From positions 111,534-175,533 of the forward strand of contig NZ_KK069999.1 in the NCBI RefSeq assembly GCF_000576425.1: a stretch of 64,000 nt of DNA. Direction: 5' to 3'. This DNA comes from Brachybacterium phenoliresistens (GTDB lineage Bacteria; Actinomycetota; Actinomycetes; Actinomycetales; Dermabacteraceae). The notes below the pieces were generated by a model. The model was not told where the DNA came from. It saw only the letters and a list, made by a program, of their open reading frames with translations, and made no database searches. The position numbers and the translations under genes were made by a program. This document shows positions 32,718 to 40,449 of the stretch, in pieces (position 1 is the first letter of the stretch; each line of letters begins with the position of its first letter).

Positions 32718-33018
32718 ATATCACTGCAGGTCACAGCTGCGCTGCCGCCTGGTGTTGCCGATGCCTCCCCGGCGCTCGGCAGAGGGCCCGGGAGCGCCCG
32801 CCCGCCTCCCGGTCGGGATCCGGAGCCGGGCGAGGGCTCCCGCGCGCCGGGGCGCGGCGGGTCCGGGGCCGCGACGGAGGGACGGTGATCCACGAGGTTT
32901 CCCCACGGTCACATGCGTTGTCCACCATCGCGCGGGGTTGTCCCCCATCGACCCCCGACTTATCCCCAATCCTCTCCACAGCTGGGGATAATCACAGCCG
33001 TGTCATTCGCCCGCGAGC

Positions 33019-34616
33019 TCAGTCCTCCACCTGGGCGATGCCGGGGCGGCCGCTCTCGACGTGGATGCTCGCGCGGGTCTCGATCGGGGCGCCGGGGCGG
33101 TCGACGTAGGGCACGACCTTGTACTCGGTGCGCATCGCGTCCCGGCCCAGGTGGCACACCTGGTACCCGCGCTGCTTGTTGTGGAAGCGCATGTGCGGGT
33201 TCTCCTCCAGCCAGACCTTGCCCAGCGCGTCGGAGTCGGAGCCGTTGCCGCCGGAGCTGATGGAGGTGCCCAGGAACTCCGCGCCCACCACCGGCGAGGT
33301 GTCGTCGGAGAAGTCCAGCTTCAGATCCGCCGCGACGCTGCGGTGCGCGTCCCCGGTGACCACCAGGAAGTTCTCGACGCCGCGGCGGTGGACGCCGTCG
33401 AACAGGCGCTGGCGCGCGGCGGCATAGCCGTCCCAGGTGTCCATGCCGTAGCGGACGGCCTCGCCGGCCTCGTGGTCGGCCTCGAAGGAGAACACCTGGT
33501 TGGCCAGCACGTTCCAGCGGGCGGCGGAGGCGCCCAGGCCCTCCAGCAGCCAGGCCTCCTGCTCCGCGCCGAGCATCTGGCGCTGCGCGTCCCACCGGCC
33601 GGCGGGGTCCTGCAGCTGCCGGTCGCGGTAGCGGCGCGTGTCCAGCACGTTCAGCTGCAGCATGTCCCCGAAGGCGAGGCGGCGGAAGACCTGCATCTCG
33701 GGGCCGTCGGGCATCGAGGAGCGGCGCAGCGGCATGTTCTCCCAGTAGGCCTGGTAGGCGGCGGCGCGCCGCCGGCGGAACACCTCCGGGTCCTGGTCGG
33801 GCTCGTCGTCGGGTTGGGAGTGGTCCCCGGCCCAGTTGTTCTCGACCTCGTGGTCGTCGGGCGCGACGATCCACGGCGCCGCGGCGTGGGCGGCCTGCAG
33901 CGCGGGATCGGCCTTGTACTGGCCGTAGCGCACGCGGTAGTCGGCCAGGCTGAACACCTCGGCCGCGGGCAGGTGCGCCCGGCCGATGCTGCCGGCGCCG
34001 CCGCTCTCGTAGATGTAGTCGCCGAGGTGGACGACGACGTCGAGGTCCTCCCGGGCCATGTGCTCGAAGGCCGTGAAGTGCCCGGCCGGGAAGCTCTGGC
34101 AGCTGGCGAAGGCGAAGGTCAGCGCGTTCAGGGCGGCGCCGCGGGCCGGGGCGGTGCGGGTCCGGCCGACGGGGCTGATCTGGCCGGCCGCACGGAAGCG
34201 GTACCAGTAGACGCGGTCGGCGCGCAGGCCCTTCACCTCGGCATGGACGCTGTGGGCCTCCTCGGCGCGGGCGCGCTCGACGCCGCGGCGCACGATCCGG
34301 GCGAAGCCCTCGTCCTCGGCATCTCCCATGCGACGTTCACGTCCCGGTCCGGCATGCCGCCCAGGCCGTCGGCGGCGACGGGGTCCGGGGCCAGGCGCGT
34401 CCACAGGACCACGCCGTCGGGATGCGGGTCGCCGGAGGCGACGCCCAGGGTGAACATCTCCCCCGGCGGAACGAAGGGGCCGGAGGGATCGGCCGATGCC
34501 GACGGGCTCGGCACCAGGGCGGCCCCTCCGGCGGAGGCGCCGGCGAGGGCGAGGAAGGCACGACGGGGGACGACGATCCGGTCGGTGGGCCGGGACGTGG
34601 AGCGCAGCAGGGTCAT
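33019..34616 (-). pseudogene. phoD: Alkaline phosphatase D (PhoD-like), frameshifted
   Basis: Secreted metallophosphoesterase interrupted by a frameshift. The first frame (ATG 34616, GGAG upstream) gives a Tat signal (PRRAFLALAGASAGGAALVPS), then MFTLGVASGDPHPDGVVLWTRLAPDP and NVAWEM. The sequence continues in another frame as AEDEGFARIVRRGVERA, then YWYRFRAAGQISPVGRTRTAP, FASCQSF, VVHLGDYIYE, PDDHEVENNWAG and VVTGDAHRS, all PhoD hallmarks, to the end. Rejoined, it is about 532 residues, a normal PhoD length. Loss of one base near 34317-34324 explains it. Either a real recent inactivation or a sequencing error. Confidence 0.85.
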
Positions 34617-34773
34617 GGGGATCTCCGGGGCGAGGAGGGCGAGGGGCCCGTCCATTCAGCCGCGCGGGGGTGACCCGCGCCCCAACGGCCGATGAATCCT
34701 TCCCGAACGGTCGGGGCCGCCCCGGCCATCCGCGACCCGGCGCCCGGGCCGCGACGGCGGCGCCCGACCGGAT

Positions 34774-34798
34774 CCCCGCGGCCCCATTGGCCGCGGGG
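34774..34798 (-). terminator. Hairpin after rhomboid gene
   Basis: CCCCGCGGCC and GGCCGCGGGG form a perfect 10-bp stem with a CCATT loop, right after the rhomboid stop codon. Confidence 0.6.
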
Positions 34799-34803
34799 CG
34801 CGG

Positions 34804-35739
34804 TCAGAAGATCGGGACGAGGTACCCCTGCGGCACCGTCATCACCTTCGCGACGACGATCAGCACGCACAGCAGCAGCCCGGCGCCGATCACGGCCGCG
34901 TGGACCGCTGCGGCGCGGCGGGCCAGGGCCGTGCGGTCCGCTCCCGGGGCGGCCTTGGGGCGCAGCGAGAACATGGCCGCGGTCAGGGCCGTGCCCAGCA
35001 CCAGCCCGCCCAGGTGGCCCTGCCAGGAGATATTGGGGACGGTGAAGGTGATCACGAGGTTCAGACCGATCAGCACCAGCACCTGCGTGGCCTGCGCGCC
35101 CATGCGCCGGTTCACGACGAACAGGCTGCCGAACAGGCCGAAGATGCCGCCGCTCGCGCCGACGGTGGCGCCCATCCAGGCGACGGACGTCGGATCGGCG
35201 AACAGGAGCACGGCGACGTGCCCGGCGATGACCGAGACCAGGTAGACCCCGGCGTACCGGGCATGGCCCATGGTCTGCTCGAGGTACTGGCCCACCGCCC
35301 ACAGCGCCCACAGGTTCAGCACGATGTGCATGATCCCGCCGTGCAGGAAGCCGCTGGTCACGAAGGTCCACGGCATGGCCAGGGCCCGGAACGGCGCGAA
35401 GGCGAGCTCCTGGAAGACGATGTCCGGCGCGAGGTTCTGGCCGATGAAGGCGAGCGCGCACAGCGCCATCACGGTGTAGGTGACGTAGGGCGTGGAGCGC
35501 CGGGCGGCGCCGCCCATGGCGTTGCGCGGCTGGGTCGAGCGCTGCTGGCGGGCGAGCTGGTGCTCGCAGTCCACGCAGAGCACCCCCACGGCGGCGGGAC
35601 GCTGGCACTGCCCGCAGACGGGCCGGTCGCAGCGCTGGCAGCGCACATAGGTCACCTGGTCGGGGTGGCGCGGGCAGACGGGCTGCTCTCCCGGCTCCGA
35701 GGAATCGGCGGCGTTGTAGCCGTAGGAGGGGCGGTTCAT
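34804..35739 (-). CDS. Rhomboid family intramembrane serine protease with N-terminal zinc finger
   Basis: A 311-residue membrane protease. Residues 20-60 hold a B-box-like zinc finger: C-x2-H at 22-25, C34-x2-C37, C42-x2-C45, C55-x2-C58. About seven helices follow. FVTSGFLHGGIMHIVLNLWALWAVG is the rhomboid TM2 segment. The catalytic Ser196 is in GASGGIFGLFG and the catalytic His242 is in WQGHLGGLVLG. This zinc-finger fusion is common in actinobacterial rhomboids. Substrates unknown. Confidence 0.93.
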   Translation of the reverse strand: MNRPSYGYNAADSSEPGEQPVCPRHPDQVTYVRCQRCDRPVCGQCQRPAAVGVLCVDCEHQLARQQRSTQPRNAMGGAARRSTPYVTYTVMALCALAFIGQNLAPDIVFQELAFAPFRALAMPWTFVTSGFLHGGIMHIVLNLWALWAVGQYLEQTMGHARYAGVYLVSVIAGHVAVLLFADPTSVAWMGATVGASGGIFGLFGSLFVVNRRMGAQATQVLVLIGLNLVITFTVPNISWQGHLGGLVLGTALTAAMFSLRPKAAPGADRTALARRAAAVHAAVIGAGLLLCVLIVVAKVMTVPQGYLVPIF

Positions 35740-35745
35740 GCGCTC

Positions 35746-35751
35746 ATTCCT
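35746..35751 (-). promoter_or_regulatory. -10-like hexamer AGGAAT, leaderless start of rhomboid gene
   Basis: AGGAAT then 6 nt, or TAGGAA (35747-35752) then 7 nt, before the ATG at 35739. Confidence 0.45.
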
Positions 35752-35885
35752 ACACGACCAACCTGTCCCGCCGCGCCGCCGTGTCGGCGTCCTGGGCCCG
35801 CGCCCGGCCCCGGGACGACGGATCCCGCCGCCGGAGGCAGCTCCGGGCGACGGGATCGGTCATCGCGCACGGCGGCGCGCAGAGG

Positions 35886-36422
35886 TCACTTCTCGATGGT
35901 GACCGAGGTGATGACGACGTCCTCGAGGGGACGGTCGCGCATGTCGGTGGCGGTGGTGGCGATGGCGTCGACGACCTTCTTCGACTCCTCGTCGGCGACC
36001 TCGCCGAACACGGTGTGCTTGCCGTGCAGGTACTGGGTGGGGGCGACGGTGATGAAGAACTGCGAGCCGTTGGTGCCGGCGGGGCGGCCGGTCAGCGCGT
36101 TCATGCGCTTGCCGGCGTTGGCCATGGCGAGCTTGTAGGGCTCGTTGAAGTTCTTCTCGGAGATCTCGTCGTCGAAGGTGTAGCCGGGGCCGCCGGTGCC
36201 GGTGCCCTGGGGGTCACCGCCCTGGATCATGAACCCGTCGATGATGCGGTGGAAGATGACGCCGTCGTAGAAGGGGCGCGTGACCTTCTCGCCGGTCTCG
36301 GCGTCGGTGAACTCGCGGGTGCCCTCGGCCAGGCCCACGAAGTTCTCGACGGTCTTGGGGGCGTGGTCCGGGAACAGCTCCAGGCGGATGTCCCCGTGGT
36401 TGGTGTGCAGAGTTGCGAACAT
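35886..36422 (-). CDS. Peptidyl-prolyl cis-trans isomerase, cyclophilin type
   Basis: Cytosolic 178-residue cyclophilin that accelerates proline isomerisation. Family core: [56 protein letters not shown] with the catalytic Arg and the FMIQGGD signature, [43 protein letters not shown] containing the GSQFFIT and HTVFG signatures. No signal peptide. Monocistronic. Confidence 0.96.
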   Translation of the reverse strand: MFATLHTNHGDIRLELFPDHAPKTVENFVGLAEGTREFTDAETGEKVTRPFYDGVIFHRIIDGFMIQGGDPQGTGTGGPGYTFDDEISEKNFNEPYKLAMANAGKRMNALTGRPAGTNGSQFFITVAPTQYLHGKHTVFGEVADEESKKVVDAIATTATDMRDRPLEDVVITSVTIEK

Positions 36423-36428
36423 GCGGTC

Positions 36429-36434
36429 ATCCTC
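36429..36434 (-). promoter_or_regulatory. -10-like hexamer GAGGAT, leaderless start of cyclophilin gene
   Basis: GAGGAT, 6 nt, then ATG at 36422. Spacing matches the other leaderless starts though the first base deviates. Confidence 0.4.
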
Positions 36435-36629
36435 GCACATGCGCGGGCGCGGATCCCGGGACGCCGATCCGCGCCCGTCCACCGCCGGGAGAACCCTGGA
36501 TGTCCGTGCCGCAGGTCACGATAGAGTGAGTGCGATCGAAGCGTGTCGCCGTACCGCATGTACGCAGCCCGGTGCCGCTTCCTGGACCCGCGCCGGCCGA
36601 GCCGGCGGAATCGATCGAAAGGGGAAGCC

Positions 36630-37373
36630 ATGGCGCTGAAGACGTCCAAGCGTGCCGAGAAGAAGGCGCAGGAGCTGGCGGCCGAGGCCACCAGCACCGT
36701 CGAGGCGAAGGCGGACAAGGCCCTCTCCGAGCTGTCCAAGCTCGCCTCCACCGTCGGCCCCGTCGTGAGCGAGGGCGCGAAGGAGTTCCGCGGCAAGGCC
36801 GAGGGCCTCGTGGACCAGTACCGTCCGCTCGTCGAGGACAACATCCGCACCCAGAGCGAGAAGCTGTCCTCGCTCTCCGAGAAGCTCGGCCCGCAGGCCG
36901 ACCGCCTCAAGCACGACCTGCAGGAGGACTACCTCCCCCGGGCCAAGCGCACCGCCGCGGCGACCAACACGGTGGTCACGGCGGCCGTCACCGCCGCCGT
37001 GGACGCCGCCCGCAAGGAGATCGACAAGGGCCAGTCGGACATCCGCTCCGCCGCCCTCACCCCGGTCGCCGCCCCCAAGAAGAAGGGCCGCGCCGGCAAG
37101 GTGCTGCTCGTCCTCGGCCTCGCGGCCGTCGGCGCCGCCGCCGGCTACGTGGCCTGGAAGAAGACCCGCCCCGTCGAGGACCCCTGGGCCCCGCCGGCGG
37201 ACTTCGCCCGCGCCCACTACCCGGCCTCCGGCTCCACGGACTCGGACTCCTCCGCGGTGTCCGACTCGGTGGGCTCCGCCGAGGCGGGCGACGTCGCCGA
37301 GTCCCTGAAGGACTCTGCGGCCGATGCCTCCGGCGATGCCGCCAAGCGCGGCAGCCACCGCGGCGACGCCTGA
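36630..37373 (+). CDS. Membrane-anchored coiled-coil protein of unknown function
   Basis: A 247-residue protein. Residues 1-140 are a long Ala/Lys/Glu-rich amphipathic helix (KKAQELAAEATSTVEAKADKALSELSKLAS...). Around residues 150-175 a single hydrophobic helix (KVLLVLGLAAVGAAAGYVAW) is bracketed by Lys clusters, and the tail is Ser/Asp-rich and acidic. The layout resembles actinobacterial DUF5324/YtxH-like proteins, with the coiled coil probably cytoplasmic. The start at 36630 is chosen for the GAAAGGGGAA site just upstream. No enzymatic motif. Confidence 0.75.
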   Translation: MALKTSKRAEKKAQELAAEATSTVEAKADKALSELSKLASTVGPVVSEGAKEFRGKAEGLVDQYRPLVEDNIRTQSEKLSSLSEKLGPQADRLKHDLQEDYLPRAKRTAAATNTVVTAAVTAAVDAARKEIDKGQSDIRSAALTPVAAPKKKGRAGKVLLVLGLAAVGAAAGYVAWKKTRPVEDPWAPPADFARAHYPASGSTDSDSSAVSDSVGSAEAGDVAESLKDSAADASGDAAKRGSHRGDA

Positions 37374-37388
37374 CCGTCCGCCCCGCAG

Positions 37389-37428
37389 CAGGCCCGGCGC
37401 CGAGGGAATCCCCTCGGCACCGGGCCTG
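37389..37428. terminator. Strong bidirectional hairpin
   Basis: An 18-bp stem with one mismatch and a 4-nt loop, between the coiled-coil gene and the convergent methyltransferase gene. Longest terminator-type hairpin here apart from 43543. Confidence 0.7.
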
Positions 37429-37443
37429 TCGCATGTGCGGGGC

Positions 37444-38142
37444 TCAGCGGCGGCGGATCAGGACGACCCCGTCCTCGAGCTCGGCGGGCGTCCCGTCGGG
37501 AGCCGTCGCCGCACGCCGGCGCAGCTCGGCCCGCTCGACGGCGAAATCCGCGGCCGGCAGGTCCAGCGCGGCGACCTCCGCGTCGGGGTCCAGCAGGTCC
37601 TCGCGATGGCGGGCGAAGTCCCCGCGCGCCCACGGCGGCGGCGCCGCATGGGAGATGACCAGCAGGCGCCCGCCGGGGGCCAGCAGCGCCGCGGCCCGCC
37701 GCAGGATCCCCGTGCGGGGCAGGGCGATCGTGGAGTGGAAGAACGAGGCGGTCACCAGGTCGAAGGGCCCGCCGAGGCCCGCGTCCACGACCGGGTCGGA
37801 GAGGTCCGCGGCGATCAGCCGCAGCTGCTCGGGGCCCAGACCGGCCTCCCGGGCCGCCTCCTGCGCCCGGCCGATGGCGGTGGGAGAGATGTCCACTCCG
37901 GTGGTCCGCCAGCCGGCACGCGCCAGCCAGATCGCATCGGCCCCCTCCCCGCAGCCGATGTCCAGGGCGCGCGGGGCGCGGGACGGGCCCGAGGACGGGG
38001 CGAGCTCCTCCAGGACCGCGACCAGGCTCGCGTTGGCCGCGCCGGACCAGACCCGGTCGCCGGTGCCGTAGTGCTCCTCCCAGTGGGCGACGGGGTCGAT
38101 GCCCTCCGCGGGGGCGTGGTGGTGATGCGTGTGCTCGCTCAT
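37444..38142 (-). CDS. Class I SAM-dependent methyltransferase
   Basis: A 232-residue methyltransferase. A His-rich N-terminus (MSEHTHHHHAPAEG) is followed by WEEHYGTGDRVWSGAANASL, the opening common in thiopurine/tellurite-type methyltransferases. Motif I is ALDIGCGEGADAIWLARAGW, then GVDISPTAIGRAQEAA, FDLVTASFFHSTI and RRAAALLAPGGRLLVISH. This resembles Methyltransf_25 enzymes acting on small molecules; acceptor unknown. Start at 38142 is 7 nt after a TACGCT hexamer; the longer upstream frame overlaps gluQ and is rejected. Confidence 0.87.
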   Translation of the reverse strand: MSEHTHHHHAPAEGIDPVAHWEEHYGTGDRVWSGAANASLVAVLEELAPSSGPSRAPRALDIGCGEGADAIWLARAGWRTTGVDISPTAIGRAQEAAREAGLGPEQLRLIAADLSDPVVDAGLGGPFDLVTASFFHSTIALPRTGILRRAAALLAPGGRLLVISHAAPPPWARGDFARHREDLLDPDAEVAALDLPAADFAVERAELRRRAATAPDGTPAELEDGVVLIRRR

Positions 38143-38149
38143 GCGGCGA

Positions 38150-38155
38150 AGCGTA
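38150..38155 (-). promoter_or_regulatory. -10 hexamer TACGCT, leaderless start of methyltransferase gene
   Basis: TACGCT, 7 nt, then ATG at 38142 on the minus strand. Confidence 0.5.
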
Positions 38156-38223
38156 GGCCCGCTGCGGCGGCGTGTCCCGTCCTGTTGCCGGATCGGCACG
38201 CCCCGCCGGAGCACCCGGCTTCC

Positions 38224-38229
38224 TAGACT
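38224..38229 (+). promoter_or_regulatory. -10 hexamer TAGACT, leaderless start of gluQ
   Basis: TAGACT, exactly 6 nt, then the GTG at 38236. Confidence 0.6.
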
Positions 38230-38235
38230 GGCCCG

Positions 38236-39159
38236 GTGACCGTCTCCCCGCCCCCGACCGCCGGCGCCGGGCGCTACGCCCCCTCCCCCAGCGGGGACCT
38301 GCACCTGGGGAACCTGCGCACCGCCGTGCTCGCGTGGGTGCTCGCCCGGCGGTCCGGGCGCGCCTTCCGCCTGCGCGTGGAGGACCTCGACCGGGTGCAG
38401 GAGGGCGCCGAGGCCCGCCAGCTCGAGGACCTCGCGGCGATCGGCATCACCGCGGACGGTCCGGTGGTGCGCCAGTCCGAGCGCGGCGCGGAGCACGAGG
38501 AGGCGATCGCCCGCCTCGCCGCCGCCGGCCTGGTCTACGAGTGCTACTGCACCCGACGGGAGATCCTCGAGGCCCCCTCGGCCCCGCATGCGCCGCCCGG
38601 CGCCTACCCCGGCACCTGCCGCGACCTCTCCTCGGCCGCCCGCGAGGCCGGCCGCGCCCGGATGCATCGGCTGCGCCGCGAGCCGGCCCTGCGCCTGCGC
38701 GCCGGCGTGCGCGCGCTCACCGTGCAGGACATGTTCGCGGGCGCGGTGACCGCCGCGGTGGACGACCTCGTGCTGCGCCGCGGCGACGGCGTGGTCGCCT
38801 ACAACCTGGCCGTGGTGGTCGACGACGCGGACGCCGGCATCGACCAGGTGGTGCGGGCCGATGACCTGCTGACCTCGGCGCCGCGCCAGGCCCACCTCGC
38901 CGAGCTCCTCGGGCATCGGCCGCCGCAGTACGCGCACGTGCCCCTCGCGGTGAACCCGCAGGGCGCCCGCCTGGCCAAGCGCGACGGCGCCGTCACCCTG
39001 CGCGACCGCCTCGCCCGCGGGGAGAGCGCCGGCGACGTGATGGCGCGGATCGGCCTCTCGCTGGGGCTGCCCGGCTGCCGCACCGCTGCGGACGTGCTCG
39101 AGCGGTGGGACCCCGCGACCCTGCCCCGGGAGCCGTGGGTCGTGGACCTGCCGGCCTGA
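38236..39159 (+). CDS. gluQ: Glutamyl-queuosine tRNA(Asp) synthetase
   Basis: GluQRS, a truncated glutamyl-tRNA-synthetase paralog that attaches glutamate to queuosine 34 of tRNA(Asp). The 307 residues contain only the catalytic core. The HIGH-like motif is RYAPSPSGDLHLGNLRTAV. ECYCTRREI and a later Cys form the zinc site. VVDDADAGIDQVVRADDLL is characteristic, and the KMSKS-like loop is ARLAKRDGAVTL. The anticodon-binding domain of true GluRS is absent, as expected. GTG start, leaderless. Confidence 0.93.
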   Translation: MTVSPPPTAGAGRYAPSPSGDLHLGNLRTAVLAWVLARRSGRAFRLRVEDLDRVQEGAEARQLEDLAAIGITADGPVVRQSERGAEHEEAIARLAAAGLVYECYCTRREILEAPSAPHAPPGAYPGTCRDLSSAAREAGRARMHRLRREPALRLRAGVRALTVQDMFAGAVTAAVDDLVLRRGDGVVAYNLAVVVDDADAGIDQVVRADDLLTSAPRQAHLAELLGHRPPQYAHVPLAVNPQGARLAKRDGAVTLRDRLARGESAGDVMARIGLSLGLPGCRTAADVLERWDPATLPREPWVVDLPA

Positions 39160-39191
39160 GCGCGCCTCGGACGTGGTCCCGGGGGACGCGC

Positions 39192-39229
39192 GCGGCCCCG
39201 CCGGGATCCTAGGATCCGGGCGGGGCCGC
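39192..39229. terminator. Bidirectional terminator between gluQ and terC-like gene
   Basis: 38-bp near-perfect palindrome centred on CCTAGG, with outer GCGGCCCCGCC/GGCGGGGCCGC arms and one mismatched pair. Sits between convergent genes. Confidence 0.65.
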
Positions 39230-39252
39230 CGGGTGCTGCAGGGCGCGGAGGA

Positions 39253-40245
39253 TCAGGCCTGCGGCGTGTTCTCCTCGATGGTCGTGTCGCGGGCGGAGGC
39301 GATCAGCGAGGCGATCGTGGCCACGCCCATCGAGACGACGATGACCGTCAGCGACAGCCAGATCGGCACCTCGGGGATCCGCTCCAGGGCATCGAAGCCC
39401 GGCAGCCAGTGCAGCGGGGCCTCGTGGATCGCGTGGATGATCAGCTTCACGCCGATGAACGCGAGGATCGCGGCGATGCCGTAGTGCAGGTACTTCAGGC
39501 GGTCCATGAGGCCGCCCAGCAGGAAGTACAGCTGGCGCAGGCCCATCAGCGCGAACAGGTTCGCGGTGAAGACCAGGAACGGGTTGGTGGTGATCGCGAA
39601 GATCGCGGGGATCGAGTCGAGCGCGAACATCACGTCGGTCAGGCCGATAGTGATGAACACCAGCAGCATCGGGGTGAACAGCTTCTTGCCATCGACGGTG
39701 GTGCGCAGCCGGTTGCCGTCGTACTCGTTGTGCACCGGGAGGACCTTGCGCACCGAGCGCATGATGAAGGAGTCGCCCTCGTCGTCGTCCTCCTCCTTGG
39801 TCTGCTTCCACGCCGTGTACAGCAGGAACAGGCCGAAGATGTAGAACACGCCCGCGAACTGGTCGATGATCACCGAGCCGGCGAGGATGAAGGCGGCACG
39901 GGCGATCAGCGCGATGATGATGCCCACCATCAGCACTTCCTGCTGGTACTTCCGCGGGACCGCGAACTTGCCCATGATCACGATGAACACGAACAGGTTG
40001 TCCACGCTCAGGGAGTACTCCAGCAGCCAGCCCGTGAGGAACTGGGACGCGGTGTGGCCATCGGAGGCGATGGCGAGGACCACCGCGAAGATCAGGGCCA
40101 GCGACACGTAGAAGCCGATCCACAGCGAGGCCTCCTTCATGGAGGGCTCATGGGGGCGCTTGAGGACCAGCAGCAGGTCCAGGATGAGGATCGCGGTCAG
40201 CACGACCAGCGCGATGACCTCGAAGGTGATGCTTATCTCGCCCAT
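39253..40245 (-). CDS. TerC family integral membrane protein
   Basis: A 330-residue protein with about nine membrane helices. Family motifs: LTGWLLEYSLSVDNLFVFIVIMGKFAVP in the first half, with the conserved Asp/Asn inside the membrane, and IGLTDVMFALDSIPAIFAIT in the second, containing the D-x-x-F-A-x-D-S-I-P signature. A charged loop (KQTKEEDDDEGDSF) lies between. Homologs (Alx, YceF/YkoY) are implicated in manganese or other metal export, sometimes metalating secreted proteins. No yybP-ykoY-type leader was recognised in the short upstream gap. Confidence 0.93.
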   Translation of the reverse strand: MGEISITFEVIALVVLTAILILDLLLVLKRPHEPSMKEASLWIGFYVSLALIFAVVLAIASDGHTASQFLTGWLLEYSLSVDNLFVFIVIMGKFAVPRKYQQEVLMVGIIIALIARAAFILAGSVIIDQFAGVFYIFGLFLLYTAWKQTKEEDDDEGDSFIMRSVRKVLPVHNEYDGNRLRTTVDGKKLFTPMLLVFITIGLTDVMFALDSIPAIFAITTNPFLVFTANLFALMGLRQLYFLLGGLMDRLKYLHYGIAAILAFIGVKLIIHAIHEAPLHWLPGFDALERIPEVPIWLSLTVIVVSMGVATIASLIASARDTTIEENTPQA

Positions 40246-40425
40246 GAGGCGGTACCTTTCGGGGGTGGGGAGGCCCGCCGCGCCGCCCGCAGGGCCGCGC
40301 AGGGGCAGACCGGACCAGAGTAGCGCCCGCCCTCGGCGCCGCCGCCGCGCGGACGGTCGATGTGGCGCACTCCGCCCGGCCCGGGACGGTCGCCCGCATC
40401 ACCATCTCAATACCTTTACGTATCG

Positions 40426-40441
40426 GATACACGAATGTATC
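40426..40441. promoter_or_regulatory. TetR-type operator candidate at the YhgE gene start
   Basis: GATACA-CGAA-TGTATC, perfect 6-bp arms; it overlaps another palindrome GTATC-G-GATAC (40420-40430). Both cover the likely promoter/start of the next gene. Confidence 0.5.
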
Positions 40442-40449
40442 GTGAAGGC

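Larger units (their letters stand above)
32570..33009. repeat. 17-bp inverted repeat pair bounding 440 bp
   Basis: CGAATGACACGGGTGTG at 32570-32586 and its inverse CACAGCCGTGTCATTCG at 32993-33009 match at 16 of 17 positions. Together they bracket most of the structured gap. Confidence 0.65.
32424..33018. other. DnaA-box/iteron-rich intergenic region between convergent genes
   Basis: 595 bp without a credible gene, flanked by the 3' ends of pcp and phoD, so no promoter is expected here. Contains TTATCCACA (32541-32549, exact DnaA box), TTGTCCACG (32509), AGGTCCACA (32531), GGATCCACA (32553), TGATCCACG (32886), TTGTCCACC (32918), TTGTCCCCC (32938), TTATCCCCA (32960) and its inverse TGGGGATAA (32983). 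TCCACAGCTGGGGA occurs twice (32556, 32975). Also a four-unit 11-bp repeat, palindromes at 32609 and 32701, and a near-identical 17-bp inverted pair at 32570 and 32993. No AT-rich unwinding stretch is seen. Confidence 0.75.

Noticed and set aside
32107..32991. Plus-strand frame running from pcp through the DnaA-box gap
   Set aside because: Its first part is an off-frame shadow of pcp, and the rest is Arg/Pro-rich with no similarity or ribosome site.
40246..40434. Possible yybP-ykoY manganese riboswitch ahead of the TerC gene
   Set aside because: No conserved loop sequences seen, and a run of T/A typical of its terminator is absent.
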